From Bifidobacterium simiarum (lineage in GTDB: Bacteria > Actinomycetota > Actinomycetes > Actinomycetales > Bifidobacteriaceae): DNA of 63,601 nucleotides. The notes below the pieces were generated by a model that saw only the letters and a program-made list of their open reading frames with translations, did no database searches and was not told the origin of the DNA. The stretch covers positions 1 to 63,601 of the forward strand of contig NZ_PEBK01000012.1 of NCBI RefSeq assembly GCF_002802905.1. Direction: 5' to 3'. The translations under genes were made by a program, and so were the position numbers. Below are positions 1 through 8,662 of this stretch, one piece after another. Positions within the stretch are counted from its first letter, which is position 1; each line of letters starts with the position of its first letter.

Positions 1-830
1 TCGCGGATCAGCGTGCTGATCGGCAGACCCTTGGCCTTCACGGCACCCTTGATCGCGGCGATGAACAGATCGGCGCAGCCGTACACGGCCTCCAGATGGC
101 TGACCCGCTTCGCGGCCTCGATCGCCGTGGCGTAGTCGCCGGTCTGGTAGGCGTGGTGCAGCTTGACGTACGTTTCCGGCTCCACGTTGGTCAGTCCGCA
201 GATCACGCCGGCGCCGCCGGAGACTCGGTTGACGAGGTAGTACTCGTCGTATCCGGAGAGCACGGCGAAATCGGGGTTCACCTCGTGGACCGCGCGGATC
301 ACCTTGCGGGTGTGGCTGATCGTGTCGACCGTGTCCTTGATGCCGACGATGTTCGCGTGCTTGGCGGCCAGTCGGGCCACCAGCGCCGGGTTGAGATCGC
401 TGCCGGTGCGGTCGGGGAAGTTGTAGAGGATCACGGGCAGGTCGGTGGCCTCGGCGACCGCGTCGAAGTAACGCTCGGCGGCCCCGTCGCTCGGTCCGAA
501 GTAGTACGGGCTTACGGCGACCAGTGCGTTCACGCCGACCTGCTCGCAGTACTTCGAGAATTCGATCACCTTGCTCAGGTTGGTGTCGCCGACGCCGACC
601 AGCACGTCCATGCGGCCGGCCACGCGCTTCACCGCGAATTCGACGGCCTGCTTCTTCACCTCCAGCGGGTAGGCGAAGAACTCGCCGATGCTGCCGAACA
701 GCAGCACGCCGTTGAGCCCGGATTCGGCCAGATGATCGAGGTGCTGGCCCCACAGTTCCAGATCGAGCGTGCCATCGTCGTGGGTGATGGTGATCGACGG
801 GCAGTACACGCCTTCGAATCGTGCCGTCAT
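1..830 (-). CDS. DHDPS/NAL-family aldolase, probable 2-keto-3-deoxy-L-fuconate aldolase (3' end outside window)
   Basis: This gene runs leftwards out of the window, so its C-terminus is missing (about 276 residues visible). The start ATG at 828-830 is preceded by AAAGGAG. The protein begins MTARFEGVYCPSITI and carries the class I aldolase signatures of the dihydrodipicolinate synthase / N-acetylneuraminate lyase family: GVLLFGSIGEF near the N-terminus, YNFPDRTG (the YNxP tyrosine motif) and GIKDT, whose lysine forms the Schiff base. In bifidobacterial fucose clusters this family supplies the aldolase that splits 2-keto-3-deoxy-L-fuconate into pyruvate and L-lactaldehyde. The downstream position beside a lactonase, sugar dehydrogenase and dehydratase supports that role. 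The family is certain; the substrate is inferred from context, and a different 2-keto-3-deoxy acid is possible. Confidence 0.85.
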   Translation of the reverse strand, partial: MTARFEGVYCPSITITHDDGTLDLELWGQHLDHLAESGLNGVLLFGSIGEFFAYPLEVKKQAVEFAVKRVAGRMDVLVGVGDTNLSKVIEFSKYCEQVGVNALVAVSPYYFGPSDGAAERYFDAVAEATDLPVILYNFPDRTGSDLNPALVARLAAKHANIVGIKDTVDTISHTRKVIRAVHEVNPDFAVLSGYDEYYLVNRVSGGAGVICGLTNVEPETYVKLHHAYQTGDYATAIEAAKRVSHLEAVYGCADLFIAAIKGAVKAKGLPISTLIR

Positions 831-1067
831 GATGAAAATCTCCTTTTGTACGTTGTCGTCATCGACCGGATTATCGTCGTTGACCGGATCATTGCCCAGT
901 CTGTCACGAAAACCGGCGAAATCATGGAAATCGGCAGACCGGGAGTCGAAACCACCGGCCTGCCGAATAGCAACCAATCAGAGGAAGCGTTGGGATTGCG
1001 GTCCGAACCCCAGCCAACTCCCGGCCGGGCCCGGACCATGCGATGCTCCTTCGTCTTCCCGGTGGCC

Positions 1068-2381
1068 TTACTTGACCTTCTTGATCGGCAGGATCAGGAA
1101 GGAGCTGGCGAGCACCAGGATGATGGCGGTGATGAACACCGAGCCGTAGGAGGCGAAGATGCTGATCAGGACGGCGACCAGCGGCTGCACCAGCATCTGC
1201 GGGAGGTTGGTGGCGATGGTGAGCACGCCCATGTCCTTGCCGGCGTTCTCGCCGTTGTCCGGGAGCACCTGGGTCATCAGGGCCATGTCGATGGACATGT
1301 AGCAGCCGTAGCCGATGCCGAGCACGCCGGCCATGATGAGCATGGAGGTTTCGGTGCGCATGAACAGCGGGAACACGTAGGAGACGGCCATGATGATGGA
1401 GGAGATGAACACGAACGGCTTGCGGGCCTGGAACTTGTCGGAGAGGTAGCCGCAGACCACGGAGGAGATGATCAGGGCGAACAGCTGGATGGTGGACATC
1501 ACGCCGACGATGGTGTTGGAGGAGGCGTCGTCAAGACCGATGTAGTAGCGCAGGATGTACAGCTGGTAGGCGACCACGCCCTGGTAGCCGAGGTACATGA
1601 CGAAGCGGGCGATGAAGGCCCAGCCGAAGTCCGGGTTCTTCTTCGGGGAGACCCAGAAGCCCTTGAAGAATTCCTTCCAGTTGAAGGGCTCGACGTCCAT
1701 CTGCTTGGTGTTCGGCTCACGGTTGAGCAGGCAGAAGATGAGGCAGACCACGAAGATGCCGATACCGAAGAACAGGTAGCCGCCGGAGAGGGTGTGGTTG
1801 GCGAACCAGCCTGCGGCGATGATGCCGAGCGTACCGCCACCGGTCTGGGCTGCGCCGATGTAGCCGGAGGCGACGCCTCGATTCTCCTCGGGAACGCGGT
1901 CGGCGAGGATGGTGGCCAGCGGGCCGTTCATGATGTTCAGCGTGACGGAGGCGATCACCCAGCAGATGCCGATGCCGATCATGGAGCTCTGCGGAGCCAG
2001 CATACAGATCGCGAAGCCGCCGATGAACGAACCGGCGAGGATGTACGGGGTTCGCATGCCCATCTTGGAGCGGGTACGGTCGGAGAATGCGCCGGTGAGC
2101 GGCTGCACGAACACCGTGATGAACGAGGAGACCGTCATGATGGATGCGAGCGCGATGGTGTTCTGCGCCGCGTCACCCTGGACGACGTTGGCGACCTGGT
2201 TCGGCAGGAAGATCGAGATGACGGCGTTGTACAGTGCGAGCAGGAACAGGAAGTTGCCGGACAGGGTCCAGATCAGTCGCCAGTACAGGCCCTTGCCGAG
2301 CTTGTAGACCGGCTTGCCCTTCTCGTTGACGCTGACTTCCTTCTGCGGGGCTCCACCGCCCTGGGGGTTTGCTGCGGACAT
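1068..2381 (-). CDS. MFS sugar transporter of the fucose-type cluster
   Basis: A 437-residue protein with about 12 hydrophobic segments. The usual MFS loop motif between TM2 and TM3 appears as GAFSDRTRSKMGMRTP. Start ATG 2379-2381 has AAAGGAG 8 nt upstream. It is a paralogue of the porters at 24820-26145 and 30192-31448: all three share YQLYI-[LI]-x2-YIG, a GKD[ML]G-[IV]-L box and a C-terminus ending in K-[KG]-V-K. It lies between the aldolase and lactonase genes of the cluster, so it probably imports the free sugar (L-fucose or L-galactose) or a small fucoside as proton symporter. It is unlike the classical FucP sequence as far as I can judge, so the substrate is inferred from gene context only. 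Confidence 0.85.
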   Translation of the reverse strand: MSAANPQGGGAPQKEVSVNEKGKPVYKLGKGLYWRLIWTLSGNFLFLLALYNAVISIFLPNQVANVVQGDAAQNTIALASIMTVSSFITVFVQPLTGAFSDRTRSKMGMRTPYILAGSFIGGFAICMLAPQSSMIGIGICWVIASVTLNIMNGPLATILADRVPEENRGVASGYIGAAQTGGGTLGIIAAGWFANHTLSGGYLFFGIGIFVVCLIFCLLNREPNTKQMDVEPFNWKEFFKGFWVSPKKNPDFGWAFIARFVMYLGYQGVVAYQLYILRYYIGLDDASSNTIVGVMSTIQLFALIISSVVCGYLSDKFQARKPFVFISSIIMAVSYVFPLFMRTETSMLIMAGVLGIGYGCYMSIDMALMTQVLPDNGENAGKDMGVLTIATNLPQMLVQPLVAVLISIFASYGSVFITAIILVLASSFLILPIKKVK

Positions 2382-2483
2382 GGATATTCTCCTTTGAATA
2401 TGTGTTCTCTGATTTTTTGCTGATTGGGGTCGGGGCCGCTCCCGCCGACGCTGGCGGAAGCGGTCGTTGTCGGATGATCGTCG

Positions 2484-2543
2484 GGGTTGCCGACGGGGTC
2501 ATGGTCCGTAAGATCACGGTCCGTACGATTACGGACCGCAAGG
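2484..2543. repeat. Degenerate GGTCCGTA-type short repeats in the MFS-lactonase spacer
   Basis: The 162-bp spacer between the porter and lactonase genes holds about four diverged copies of a GGTCCGTA/ACGGACCG unit in both orientations, spaced 14-16 bp. They form weak overlapping hairpins. No gene or promoter is visible here, so the two genes are probably co-transcribed. Confidence 0.55.
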
Positions 2544-3476
2544 TCACAGTCCGTAGATGCGGATCGCGTTGTCGGCGAAGATCTTCTTCACCGCGGCCGG
2601 ACCGGACTGCCTGGCGGTGGCGTACACCACTTCCACCCAGTCGCGGTATTCGGCGTTGACGAACTTGACGATCGGCCAGTCGCCACTGAACAGCACGCGG
2701 TCCTCGCCGAACGTGGCGAGTGCGGTTTCGAGGTACGGGCGGATCCGCTCCTCGCTCCACTTGCCGTCGGCCACTTCGGCGAGCAGTCCGGAGAGCTTGC
2801 AGTAGACTCCGGGGATCTCGGCGAGCTGTTTCATGCTGGCGGCCCAGTCCTCGAACGGGTAGTCGGGGATGCGGGGTTTGCCGGCGTGGTCGAGGACGAT
2901 CGTGGTGTCGGCGCCGCGGTCGCGCAGTTCGTGCAGGGCCTTGATGACGTTCGGCAGCTGGAATCCGCGGCCGCAGATGTCGGCGGACAGTCCGTGGCGG
3001 CCGAGCAGTTCGAGGCCCTTGAGGTAGCCGGGCTGCAGGACGTAGTCCTCGGGCTCGTTCTGGGTGCTGCGGCGCACGCCCTTGACGAACGGGTCGGCTT
3101 CCAGCTTGGCCAGCGTCTCCTCGACGGCGTCGCCGTCTTCCAGAGCCGCGTAGGCGACCATGCCGAGGAAGGGGTATTCGTCGCGGAAGCCCTTGATCCA
3201 GGCGATCTCGTCGAAGTTCTCGGACGGGTCGGCGTCGGCCTGCACCTGCACGAGTCCCTTGACGCGGAACGGCACCGAGGTTTCGGTGGTTTCGATCTCG
3301 TGGCGGAGACGGTCGGGCAGCATCGGCGCGTTGAGGTCGCCGCACTCGGCCAGCCAGTCGTAGGTCAGCCGGGTGGTGTCCCAGAAGTGGACGTGGCCGT
3401 CCACGATTTCGATCGGCTCGCCTTCGCCGGGCGAACAGATCGCCGTCGCGGGCGAGACTGTGGTCTGATCGGTCAT
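2544..3476 (-). CDS. Amidohydrolase-family lactonase, probable L-fucono-1,5-lactonase
   Basis: A 310-residue amidohydrolase-2 superfamily protein. Metal-site motifs are visible: VDGHVHFWDT near residue 24 (HxH at the end of beta-strand 1), a central VLDHAGKP at about residue 204, and LFSGDWP with the late aspartate near residue 276. Start ATG 3474-3476 follows AGAGGACATC. The gene begins 9 nt after the preceding aldo/keto reductase gene, so the two are translationally close. Lactonases of this family hydrolyse the 1,5-lactone made by a sugar 1-dehydrogenase; in the L-fucose route the product is L-fuconate, the substrate of the dehydratase at 4582-5706. The family is clear; the lactone is inferred. 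Confidence 0.82.
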   Translation of the reverse strand: MTDQTTVSPATAICSPGEGEPIEIVDGHVHFWDTTRLTYDWLAECGDLNAPMLPDRLRHEIETTETSVPFRVKGLVQVQADADPSENFDEIAWIKGFRDEYPFLGMVAYAALEDGDAVEETLAKLEADPFVKGVRRSTQNEPEDYVLQPGYLKGLELLGRHGLSADICGRGFQLPNVIKALHELRDRGADTTIVLDHAGKPRIPDYPFEDWAASMKQLAEIPGVYCKLSGLLAEVADGKWSEERIRPYLETALATFGEDRVLFSGDWPIVKFVNAEYRDWVEVVYATARQSGPAAVKKIFADNAIRIYGL

Positions 3477-3485
3477 GATGTCCTC

Positions 3486-4433
3486 TCAGTCCTCGTCGGC
3501 CTTCGGGGGCTTGAGGCCTTCCCAGCTCACGTTGAGCCAGTCGGCGAACATCTCCTCGATCTGCTTGAGCAGTTCGGGATCGGGCTGGATGCCGATCTCG
3601 GCGACGTTGCGCAGCACGTTCTGCGGCTTGCTGCATCCGACCACGGTGGTGGAGATGCCGCTGTCGGCCGGGTTGTTCACGGAGAACTCCATGGCCACGC
3701 GCTCGATGGTGGTGCCGGCGTCGCGGCACAGCTGGGCCACTTCCTGGGCGCGCTGCAGGAACGCGGGGTCGGCGGGATGCCAGTCCGGCGCTCCCTTGGC
3801 GGTGAGGGCGCCCATGGAGAGCGGGGAGTCGCTGAACACGCCGATGCCCTTTTCGGCCAGTCGCTTGGCCACGGGCAGCAGGCTGCGGTTCTGCAGATCG
3901 TAGTTGCAGTAGGTCATCATGGTGTCGAGCTTCTCCTCGACGGCGACCTTCTCCAGCAGGTCGAGGTCGTAGCCGGTGACGCCGATGAAGCCGATCATGC
4001 CCTGCTCCTTGTAGTCGCGCAGGACGGGCAGTGCCTCGTCGATCACCTGGTGGATGTCGCCCCATTCGATGTCGTGACACTCGACCACGTCGATGTAGTC
4101 GAGGCCGAGGCGCTCCATGCTCTCCGGGATGCTGCGCTTGATGCGCTCGGTGGAGAAGTCCCACTTGCCGGGCTCGTAGCGGCCGCACTTGGTGGTGATG
4201 ATGTAGGAGGAACGGTCGATGCCCTTGAGGCCGACGCCGATGTTCTTCTCGGACTGGGTACGGCCGTACCACGGCGAGGTGTCGATGAGGTTCATGCCGT
4301 TTTCGAAGGCCACCTGGATGGTCTCGTTGACGAGATCCTGATTGACTTCGCCGTATTCGCCGCCGAGCGGGGCGCCGCCAACGCTGAGGATCGGGACTTC
4401 GAGACCGGTGTTGCCGAGCTTCCTGGTTTCCAT
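3486..4433 (-). CDS. Aldo/keto reductase, L-galactose/L-fucose 1-dehydrogenase-like
   Basis: A 315-residue aldo/keto reductase starting METRKLGNTGLEV, with DTSPWYG (aspartate and tyrosine of the catalytic tetrad), ITTKCGRYE (catalytic lysine) and ECHDIEWG (catalytic histidine). Start ATG 4431-4433 has AGGAG upstream. The block DTSPWYG...SEK...TTKCGRY...HDIE closely matches what I remember of plant L-galactose dehydrogenase and bacterial L-fucose/D-threo-aldose 1-dehydrogenase. L-fucose is 6-deoxy-L-galactose, so NAD(P)-dependent oxidation of either sugar to the 1,5-lactone fits, and the lactonase gene is next. In the better known bifidobacterial fucose clusters this step is done by a short-chain dehydrogenase, so this looks like a non-orthologous replacement. 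Confidence 0.82.
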   Translation of the reverse strand: METRKLGNTGLEVPILSVGGAPLGGEYGEVNQDLVNETIQVAFENGMNLIDTSPWYGRTQSEKNIGVGLKGIDRSSYIITTKCGRYEPGKWDFSTERIKRSIPESMERLGLDYIDVVECHDIEWGDIHQVIDEALPVLRDYKEQGMIGFIGVTGYDLDLLEKVAVEEKLDTMMTYCNYDLQNRSLLPVAKRLAEKGIGVFSDSPLSMGALTAKGAPDWHPADPAFLQRAQEVAQLCRDAGTTIERVAMEFSVNNPADSGISTTVVGCSKPQNVLRNVAEIGIQPDPELLKQIEEMFADWLNVSWEGLKPPKADED

Positions 4434-4494
4434 GTGAGTAACTCCTTTGTTATGTGATGGTGTCTGTGATCGGTTTTCGGTTGTTCGGTTGTTG

Positions 4495-4581
4495 GGATGG
4501 GTATTGGGGACTGATCGGCTGATCGGATCGACTGGCTGATCGAATCGGCCGACCGGGTGACTGGCTGATCGGGCTGATCGG
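4495..4581. repeat. Short CTGATCGG-type repeats before the dehydratase gene end
   Basis: The 148-bp spacer between the aldo/keto reductase and dehydratase genes is filled by about seven imperfect CTGATCGG / GACTGG units up to the dehydratase stop codon. No open frame or promoter is recognisable. It is one of several unrelated short-repeat arrays found in spacers of this window. Confidence 0.55.
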
Positions 4582-5706
4582 TCAGAGGCGGAATCCGGCG
4601 TTGGCCGGGCGGACGTGCGGTCCGGCGGCGATCGTCCAGGTGCCGGCGCGGCGTTCCTCGGCGATGGCCTGCTCGTCGACGCTGTAGCCGAGACCGGGCT
4701 CGTCGCCGAGCACGATGCCGCCGTCTTCGATGGTCTGGTCGCTGGTGATGCCGATCGGCGGGGTGAGCGCCTGGATCTCGATGATCATGTGGTTCGGCAT
4801 GGAGGCGGCGGCCGCGGCCACCGGGTTCGCGTTGTATCCGACCGGGCTGTACGGCAGATGGTTGGCGAACGCGTAGTTGGCCACTCGCAGGGCGTGGGTG
4901 ATGCCCCAGCAGCTGCCGGTCTGCACCACGTCGACGGCCTTGGCGTCGATGAGCGGCTTGAACTGTTCCAGACCTGTCAGGTTCTCGCCGGACGCGACCG
5001 GGGTATCCACGTGCTCGCGCACATGACGCAGACCGTCGGCGTCCCAGCGGCGGGCCGGCTCCTCGATCCACGCGAGGTCGATCTCGCGTTCGATGCGCTT
5101 GAGTCGGCGGACGGCCTGCACGCTGCTCCACGACTCGTTGACGTCGAAGAAGATCTCGGCCTTCTGTCCCCGGCCGAAGACCTCCTCGGCGAGGTGGAGC
5201 CTGCGCAGGTCGGCGTCCATGTCGGCCCCGCCCTTGACCTTCACGGCGTGGAATCCGCGGTCGGCCCACTCGCCCCACAGGGCGGGCAGATCGGCTTCGG
5301 GGACCGGGCCGTCGAGGCAGGAGGCGTATCCGGGGACGAACCGGTCGCGAGCGCCGAGCGTGCGCCACAGCGGTTCGCCGGCGATCTTGGCCTTGAGATC
5401 CCACAGGGCCATGTCGAGCACGCCGATCGCGCCGAACACCTCGCCCGCGTGGCCGCTCTTGAACACCTGGCCGAGCATTCGGTCGTACAGTGCGGTCACG
5501 GCGCGGGGATCCTCGCCTTCGACGGCGGGGAACACGCGTTCGATGCCGTTGTGCCCGCCGAGGCCGATGCCCTCGATGCCCTCGTCAGTCTCGACGATGA
5601 GGATCGGCACTTCGGTGACGCCGGATTCGATGGATCCGTTGACGTCGCCGATGGGGTGGCCCCAGTTGTGCACGGTGTGGATGGACCGGTATCCCGTGAT
5701 CTTCAT
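4582..5706 (-). CDS. Enolase-superfamily (MR/MLE) dehydratase, probable L-fuconate dehydratase
   Basis: A 374-residue protein of the mandelate racemase/muconate lactonizing group. I chose ATG 5704-5706 (MKITGYRSIHT...) because AAAGGCAGG precedes it and the family begins there; the reading frame stays open upstream without meaning. The lysine pair of the KxK motif is AVKVKGG (about residue 165), and the three metal ligands are in FFDVNESW, WIEEPARR and SGENLTG. A canonical late HxD dyad is not obvious; the equivalent region reads SPVGYNAN. The predicted reaction is L-fuconate to 2-keto-3-deoxy-L-fuconate plus water, feeding the aldolase at 1-830. An MR/MLE dehydratase is found in known bifidobacterial fucose clusters. 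L-galactonate is an alternative substrate. Confidence 0.85.
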   Translation of the reverse strand: MKITGYRSIHTVHNWGHPIGDVNGSIESGVTEVPILIVETDEGIEGIGLGGHNGIERVFPAVEGEDPRAVTALYDRMLGQVFKSGHAGEVFGAIGVLDMALWDLKAKIAGEPLWRTLGARDRFVPGYASCLDGPVPEADLPALWGEWADRGFHAVKVKGGADMDADLRRLHLAEEVFGRGQKAEIFFDVNESWSSVQAVRRLKRIEREIDLAWIEEPARRWDADGLRHVREHVDTPVASGENLTGLEQFKPLIDAKAVDVVQTGSCWGITHALRVANYAFANHLPYSPVGYNANPVAAAAASMPNHMIIEIQALTPPIGITSDQTIEDGGIVLGDEPGLGYSVDEQAIAEERRAGTWTIAAGPHVRPANAGFRL

Positions 5707-5730
5707 GATTGCCTGCCTTTGGTTGATGCC

Positions 5731-5760
5731 TTGGTTGCTGTTGGTTGCTGTTGGTTGCTG
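5731..5760. repeat. 10-bp tandem repeat, 3 perfect copies of TTGGTTGCTG
   Basis: Three perfect head-to-tail copies, followed by a partial copy, fill the short spacer between the glycosidase stop codon and the dehydratase ribosome-binding site. The copy number could vary by slippage and change the distance between the two genes. Confidence 0.9.
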
Positions 5761-5774
5761 TTGCTGTGGTGCGT

Positions 5775-7982
5775 CTATCGCTGGTCGATCGGGCGCGGAC
5801 CCTGCGTGCCGGAGAAGACCGGGGCGATGCCCTGCGCCTTCCATGCGGACTCGTCGTGCAGGGTGACCGATCCGTCGGCGTTGAAGGAGACCTGCGGATC
5901 GGCGACGACCGAATGCACGTCGTTGCCCTTGGCCGCCCAAGCCTCGCCCTGATCGGCGGTGCGGGTCCAGTGTTCGGAGCCGTCGGCGTCCTTGGCGAGG
6001 GTGCCGTCCGCGGCGATCATGGCGTGTTCGCCGTCGGTCTCGTCCCAGATCATGTTGGCGTCCGACAGCAGGTTGATGCCCGCCACGCTTGCCGATCCGG
6101 GGCTGCCCGCGAAGGCCGGGGTGCCGTCGCCGACGATCACGTTGTGCATGACCACGGCCGCGGTGTGGTCCTCCGGCACGGCCAGGGACATCTGTCCGGT
6201 GCCGCCGTGGGCCAGCAGATTGCCGGTGACGATGTTGTTCAGGCCGGTCTTGATGTGCAGGCACTCACTGGAGACGTGGTGGATCACGTTGCCGCTGAAC
6301 TCGATTCCCGAGGTGGCCGGGTCGACGAGGATGCCCCAGCCGCCGAACTGCGCGGCCCGGACGTCGTGGATCAGGTTGTTCCTCACCACGGTTCCCGGGG
6401 AGACGCCGAGCGTATAGATCGCGCCGAACCAGTCGAGCTTCGGGCCGCCGAGATGGTGGATGTGGTTGCCCTCGATGCGGTTGAACGTGCTGTGGTTCTC
6501 GCCATAGTCCCAGCGCCAGCCGCAGGCGATGGCGCTCGAGTGGAAGCGGCTGATCTCGTTGTGGGCCACCGTGTTGTGCGAACCGTGGCGCATGAGCACG
6601 GCCACGGCGTGCGGGTAGACCTTGCCGCCGTCGCTGATCGTGCAGTCGCTGATTTCGTTGCAGGTGTTGAAGCCGGGGTCGCGCGGGTTCGGGTCGCCGC
6701 CGCAGGCCAGGGCGCCGGCACCGAGGTCGCGCATCGTGCAGCCGGAGATCAGCGTGCCGCGGACGCCGCGGTCGAGGCGGATGGCGTAGCCGGCGACGTG
6801 TTCGACCGAGCAGCCGGTGAAGGTGCAGTCCTCGGCGAAGGTGAGGCCGATGCAGCCGGGGACGGTGGAGGCGGCCTGCGGATCGGAGGCGTACAGCACG
6901 TCGGGGTCGAGCACCGGATCCTCGCGCATCTGGAACGGCGGGCGTGCGGCCGGGGCCTGGGACCAGTCGGCGTAGGCGAAGGCCACGTTGTCGAAGTGGA
7001 TGTCGTGGGCGATGGCGTCGGGGCCGGCGGTTGCGGTCGCGGCGGTGGCGGTTGCGGATGCGGGTGCGGCGTCGGGTGCGCTGCCGGTGATGGTGACGAG
7101 CTGGCCGACGCGAGGGATCACGGCGGTGAAGTCGTCGATGACGTCGTCGGCTCCCGGCGCGTACAGCACCACGCTGCGGCCGTAGCCGTTGGGATGGAAG
7201 TCGGTGGCGAGCTGGCCGTCGCGGTCGAGCAGCCACTCGTGCTCGTGCTTGCCGAGCTCCTCGGCCACGCCGTCGAGGTAGAAGCGGGCCATGGCGTCGC
7301 CGTCGCCATCCTTGAGGCACAGCATGGTCTGGTAGTCGGAGGTGATCTCACCGCTGGCGGCATCGATGTGCTTGATCGGCAGACGCTCCTCGATCCAGAA
7401 GTGCGGGATCACGGCCTCCATGCCGGGCCAAGCCTTGATGCGGCCCAGTTCCTCGGCGTATTCGGAGGCGGAGGCGTCGAAGGTGAAGGCGCTGGCGCCG
7501 CTGAACAGGGTGGAGTTGAGATCGGCGTTGACGTCGAGGCCCTTCTGGGAGGCGACGCGCAGGTAGCCGTCGTGGGGAAGACGGGGGCGGGGTACGCGTT
7601 CGCCGTTGACGTACAGCGTGCGGCCGGCCGAAGGGCTGACCTCGGCCACCCAGACGGGATTGCCGTCGATGGAGTCCTCATGCCAGTCGCTGATGGTTTC
7701 GCCACCGGTGACGCGGACGGATTCGGGTGCGGCGCCGGTGTCGCCGGTGTCGCCAGACCAGGCGGCGAAGGTGATGCCGCTGTCGGCCGCGGTGAGCTCC
7801 AGCGTGTGCTCGAGTTCGTAGTCGCCGCCGTGCATCCACACGGTGACGGGTTGGGTGCGCACGCGCAGTCTGCGGACGATGGCGAGGGCCGCGTCCAGCG
7901 TGCGGGTCGGATAGTCCTTGCTGCCGTCGCCGTACGGGGAGCCCGCCGGGCTGACATGCACCTCAAGTCGATAGGAACCCAT
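5775..7982 (-). CDS. Right-handed beta-helix glycoside hydrolase, GH141-like (alpha-L-fucosidase candidate)
   Basis: A 735-residue protein without signal peptide, so cytoplasmic. The N-terminus (VHVSPAGSPYGDGSKDYPTRTL, VTVWMHGGDYEL, SGITFAAWSGD) and the block GERVPRPRLPHDGYL resemble GH141 / parallel beta-helix enzymes. The middle (about 390-620) has repeated rungs such as NEISDCTISDGG, HNEISRFHSSA, IEGNHIHHLGG and VRNNLIHDV typical of a right-handed beta-helix. GH141 contains the alpha-L-fucosidase BT1002. Start ATG 7980-7982 has GGGAGG upstream. The gene is first after the LacI-operator promoter at 8159-8214 and is followed by the fucose-type genes, which fits release of L-fucose from an imported fucoside. 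GH120 xylosidases have a similar fold and are the main alternative. Confidence 0.65.
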   Translation of the reverse strand: MGSYRLEVHVSPAGSPYGDGSKDYPTRTLDAALAIVRRLRVRTQPVTVWMHGGDYELEHTLELTAADSGITFAAWSGDTGDTGAAPESVRVTGGETISDWHEDSIDGNPVWVAEVSPSAGRTLYVNGERVPRPRLPHDGYLRVASQKGLDVNADLNSTLFSGASAFTFDASASEYAEELGRIKAWPGMEAVIPHFWIEERLPIKHIDAASGEITSDYQTMLCLKDGDGDAMARFYLDGVAEELGKHEHEWLLDRDGQLATDFHPNGYGRSVVLYAPGADDVIDDFTAVIPRVGQLVTITGSAPDAAPASATATAATATAGPDAIAHDIHFDNVAFAYADWSQAPAARPPFQMREDPVLDPDVLYASDPQAASTVPGCIGLTFAEDCTFTGCSVEHVAGYAIRLDRGVRGTLISGCTMRDLGAGALACGGDPNPRDPGFNTCNEISDCTISDGGKVYPHAVAVLMRHGSHNTVAHNEISRFHSSAIACGWRWDYGENHSTFNRIEGNHIHHLGGPKLDWFGAIYTLGVSPGTVVRNNLIHDVRAAQFGGWGILVDPATSGIEFSGNVIHHVSSECLHIKTGLNNIVTGNLLAHGGTGQMSLAVPEDHTAAVVMHNVIVGDGTPAFAGSPGSASVAGINLLSDANMIWDETDGEHAMIAADGTLAKDADGSEHWTRTADQGEAWAAKGNDVHSVVADPQVSFNADGSVTLHDESAWKAQGIAPVFSGTQGPRPIDQR

Positions 7983-8158
7983 CTCGAACCTCCCTGGCGT
8001 TCGGAAAAACTACGTTGTCACGATTGTTGTTGGCGGTATGCTTATGGACGGCCGCGCGAACACGGCTTGCTGAGTGAACTTCGGAGAGTGGTTCGAATCC
8101 GAATCGACGTCAGAGTCGATTTCAATTCGTTTTCGGTTCTCCAAGATTCTTCTTCTGC

Positions 8159-8214
8159 TTCATCGTTGAACCATCGGTGACTTTTATTAAACCGTTATTT
8201 TTCCGGAATGTCAA
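8159..8214 (-). promoter_or_regulatory. Promoter of the glycosidase/fucose-type cluster with LacI-type operator
   Basis: On the minus strand: -35 TTGACA (8209-8214), 17-bp spacer, -10 TTTAAT (8186-8191), then the near-palindrome TTCAACGATGAA (8159-8170) about +10 to +21. The operator has the central CpG typical of LacI-family sites. The same arrangement recurs at 8513-8568 and 13034-13090. Confidence 0.8.
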
Positions 8215-8512
8215 ACCACCGACACGCCATGGTGTTTTCGGGGTGATACCGGACGGACGGCCTGAAGGACAATGCCACAAAACACCGGTGATTCCGTTTC
8301 GGAGAATATTGCAGAGCTGATACCGAAATCCGCTCTGCTTCAAAGGCTGAAGCGCTGGGAGCGGGCGAAGACGCCAAATATCGACCAGGCCTGTTTTGTG
8401 GTGCTCTCTCTCCTAAGACCTTTCCACAGTGCCGCACTCGCCCCGCATCGCTCCGGGCGCTCCCCTGCCTCCGCGGCGATATCACCATTATTCGGTTCGG
8501 CGTGTCGGAAGT
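8215..8512. other. Intergenic region between two divergent LacI-controlled promoters, no gene seen
   Basis: About 300 bp separate the -35 boxes of the leftward glycosidase promoter and the rightward deoC-like promoter. Open frames here are short, overlap on both strands and have no ribosome-binding site or recognisable protein features. I see no repeat or strong hairpin. Confidence 0.6.
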
Positions 8513-8568
8513 TTGACATTCTCCGACGATCGGGTTTAAATGATAGTACCGTTTGGTTCAACGATGAA
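8513..8568 (+). promoter_or_regulatory. Promoter of the deoC-like gene with LacI-type operator
   Basis: TTGACA at 8513-8518, 17-bp spacer, TTAAAT at 8536-8541, then TTCAACGATGAA at 8557-8568 inside the predicted leader. The leader to the start codon is about 110 nt and continues with GCAAAACAGGAA, similar to the other two leaders of this regulon. Confidence 0.8.
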
Positions 8569-8662
8569 GCAAAACAGGAATCATCAAGAACTTAACCGAG
8601 CTCCTCAGAGCTCTCCTGAAGACCTATCAAAAAATCAACCAACTATCAGGAAAGAAGAAACC

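Noticed and set aside
96-2423. Very long open frames antisense to many genes (also at 2487, 5745, 17202, 48967, 52091 on the plus strand)
   Set aside because: They mirror the high-GC codon pattern of the real minus-strand genes, show biased H/D/V/G/E composition, lack ribosome-binding sites and match no family.
8088-8115. GGTTCGAATCC, a tRNA T-arm-like sequence
   Set aside because: The bases on both sides do not pair as a T-stem, and no D-arm, anticodon arm or acceptor stem can be built around it.
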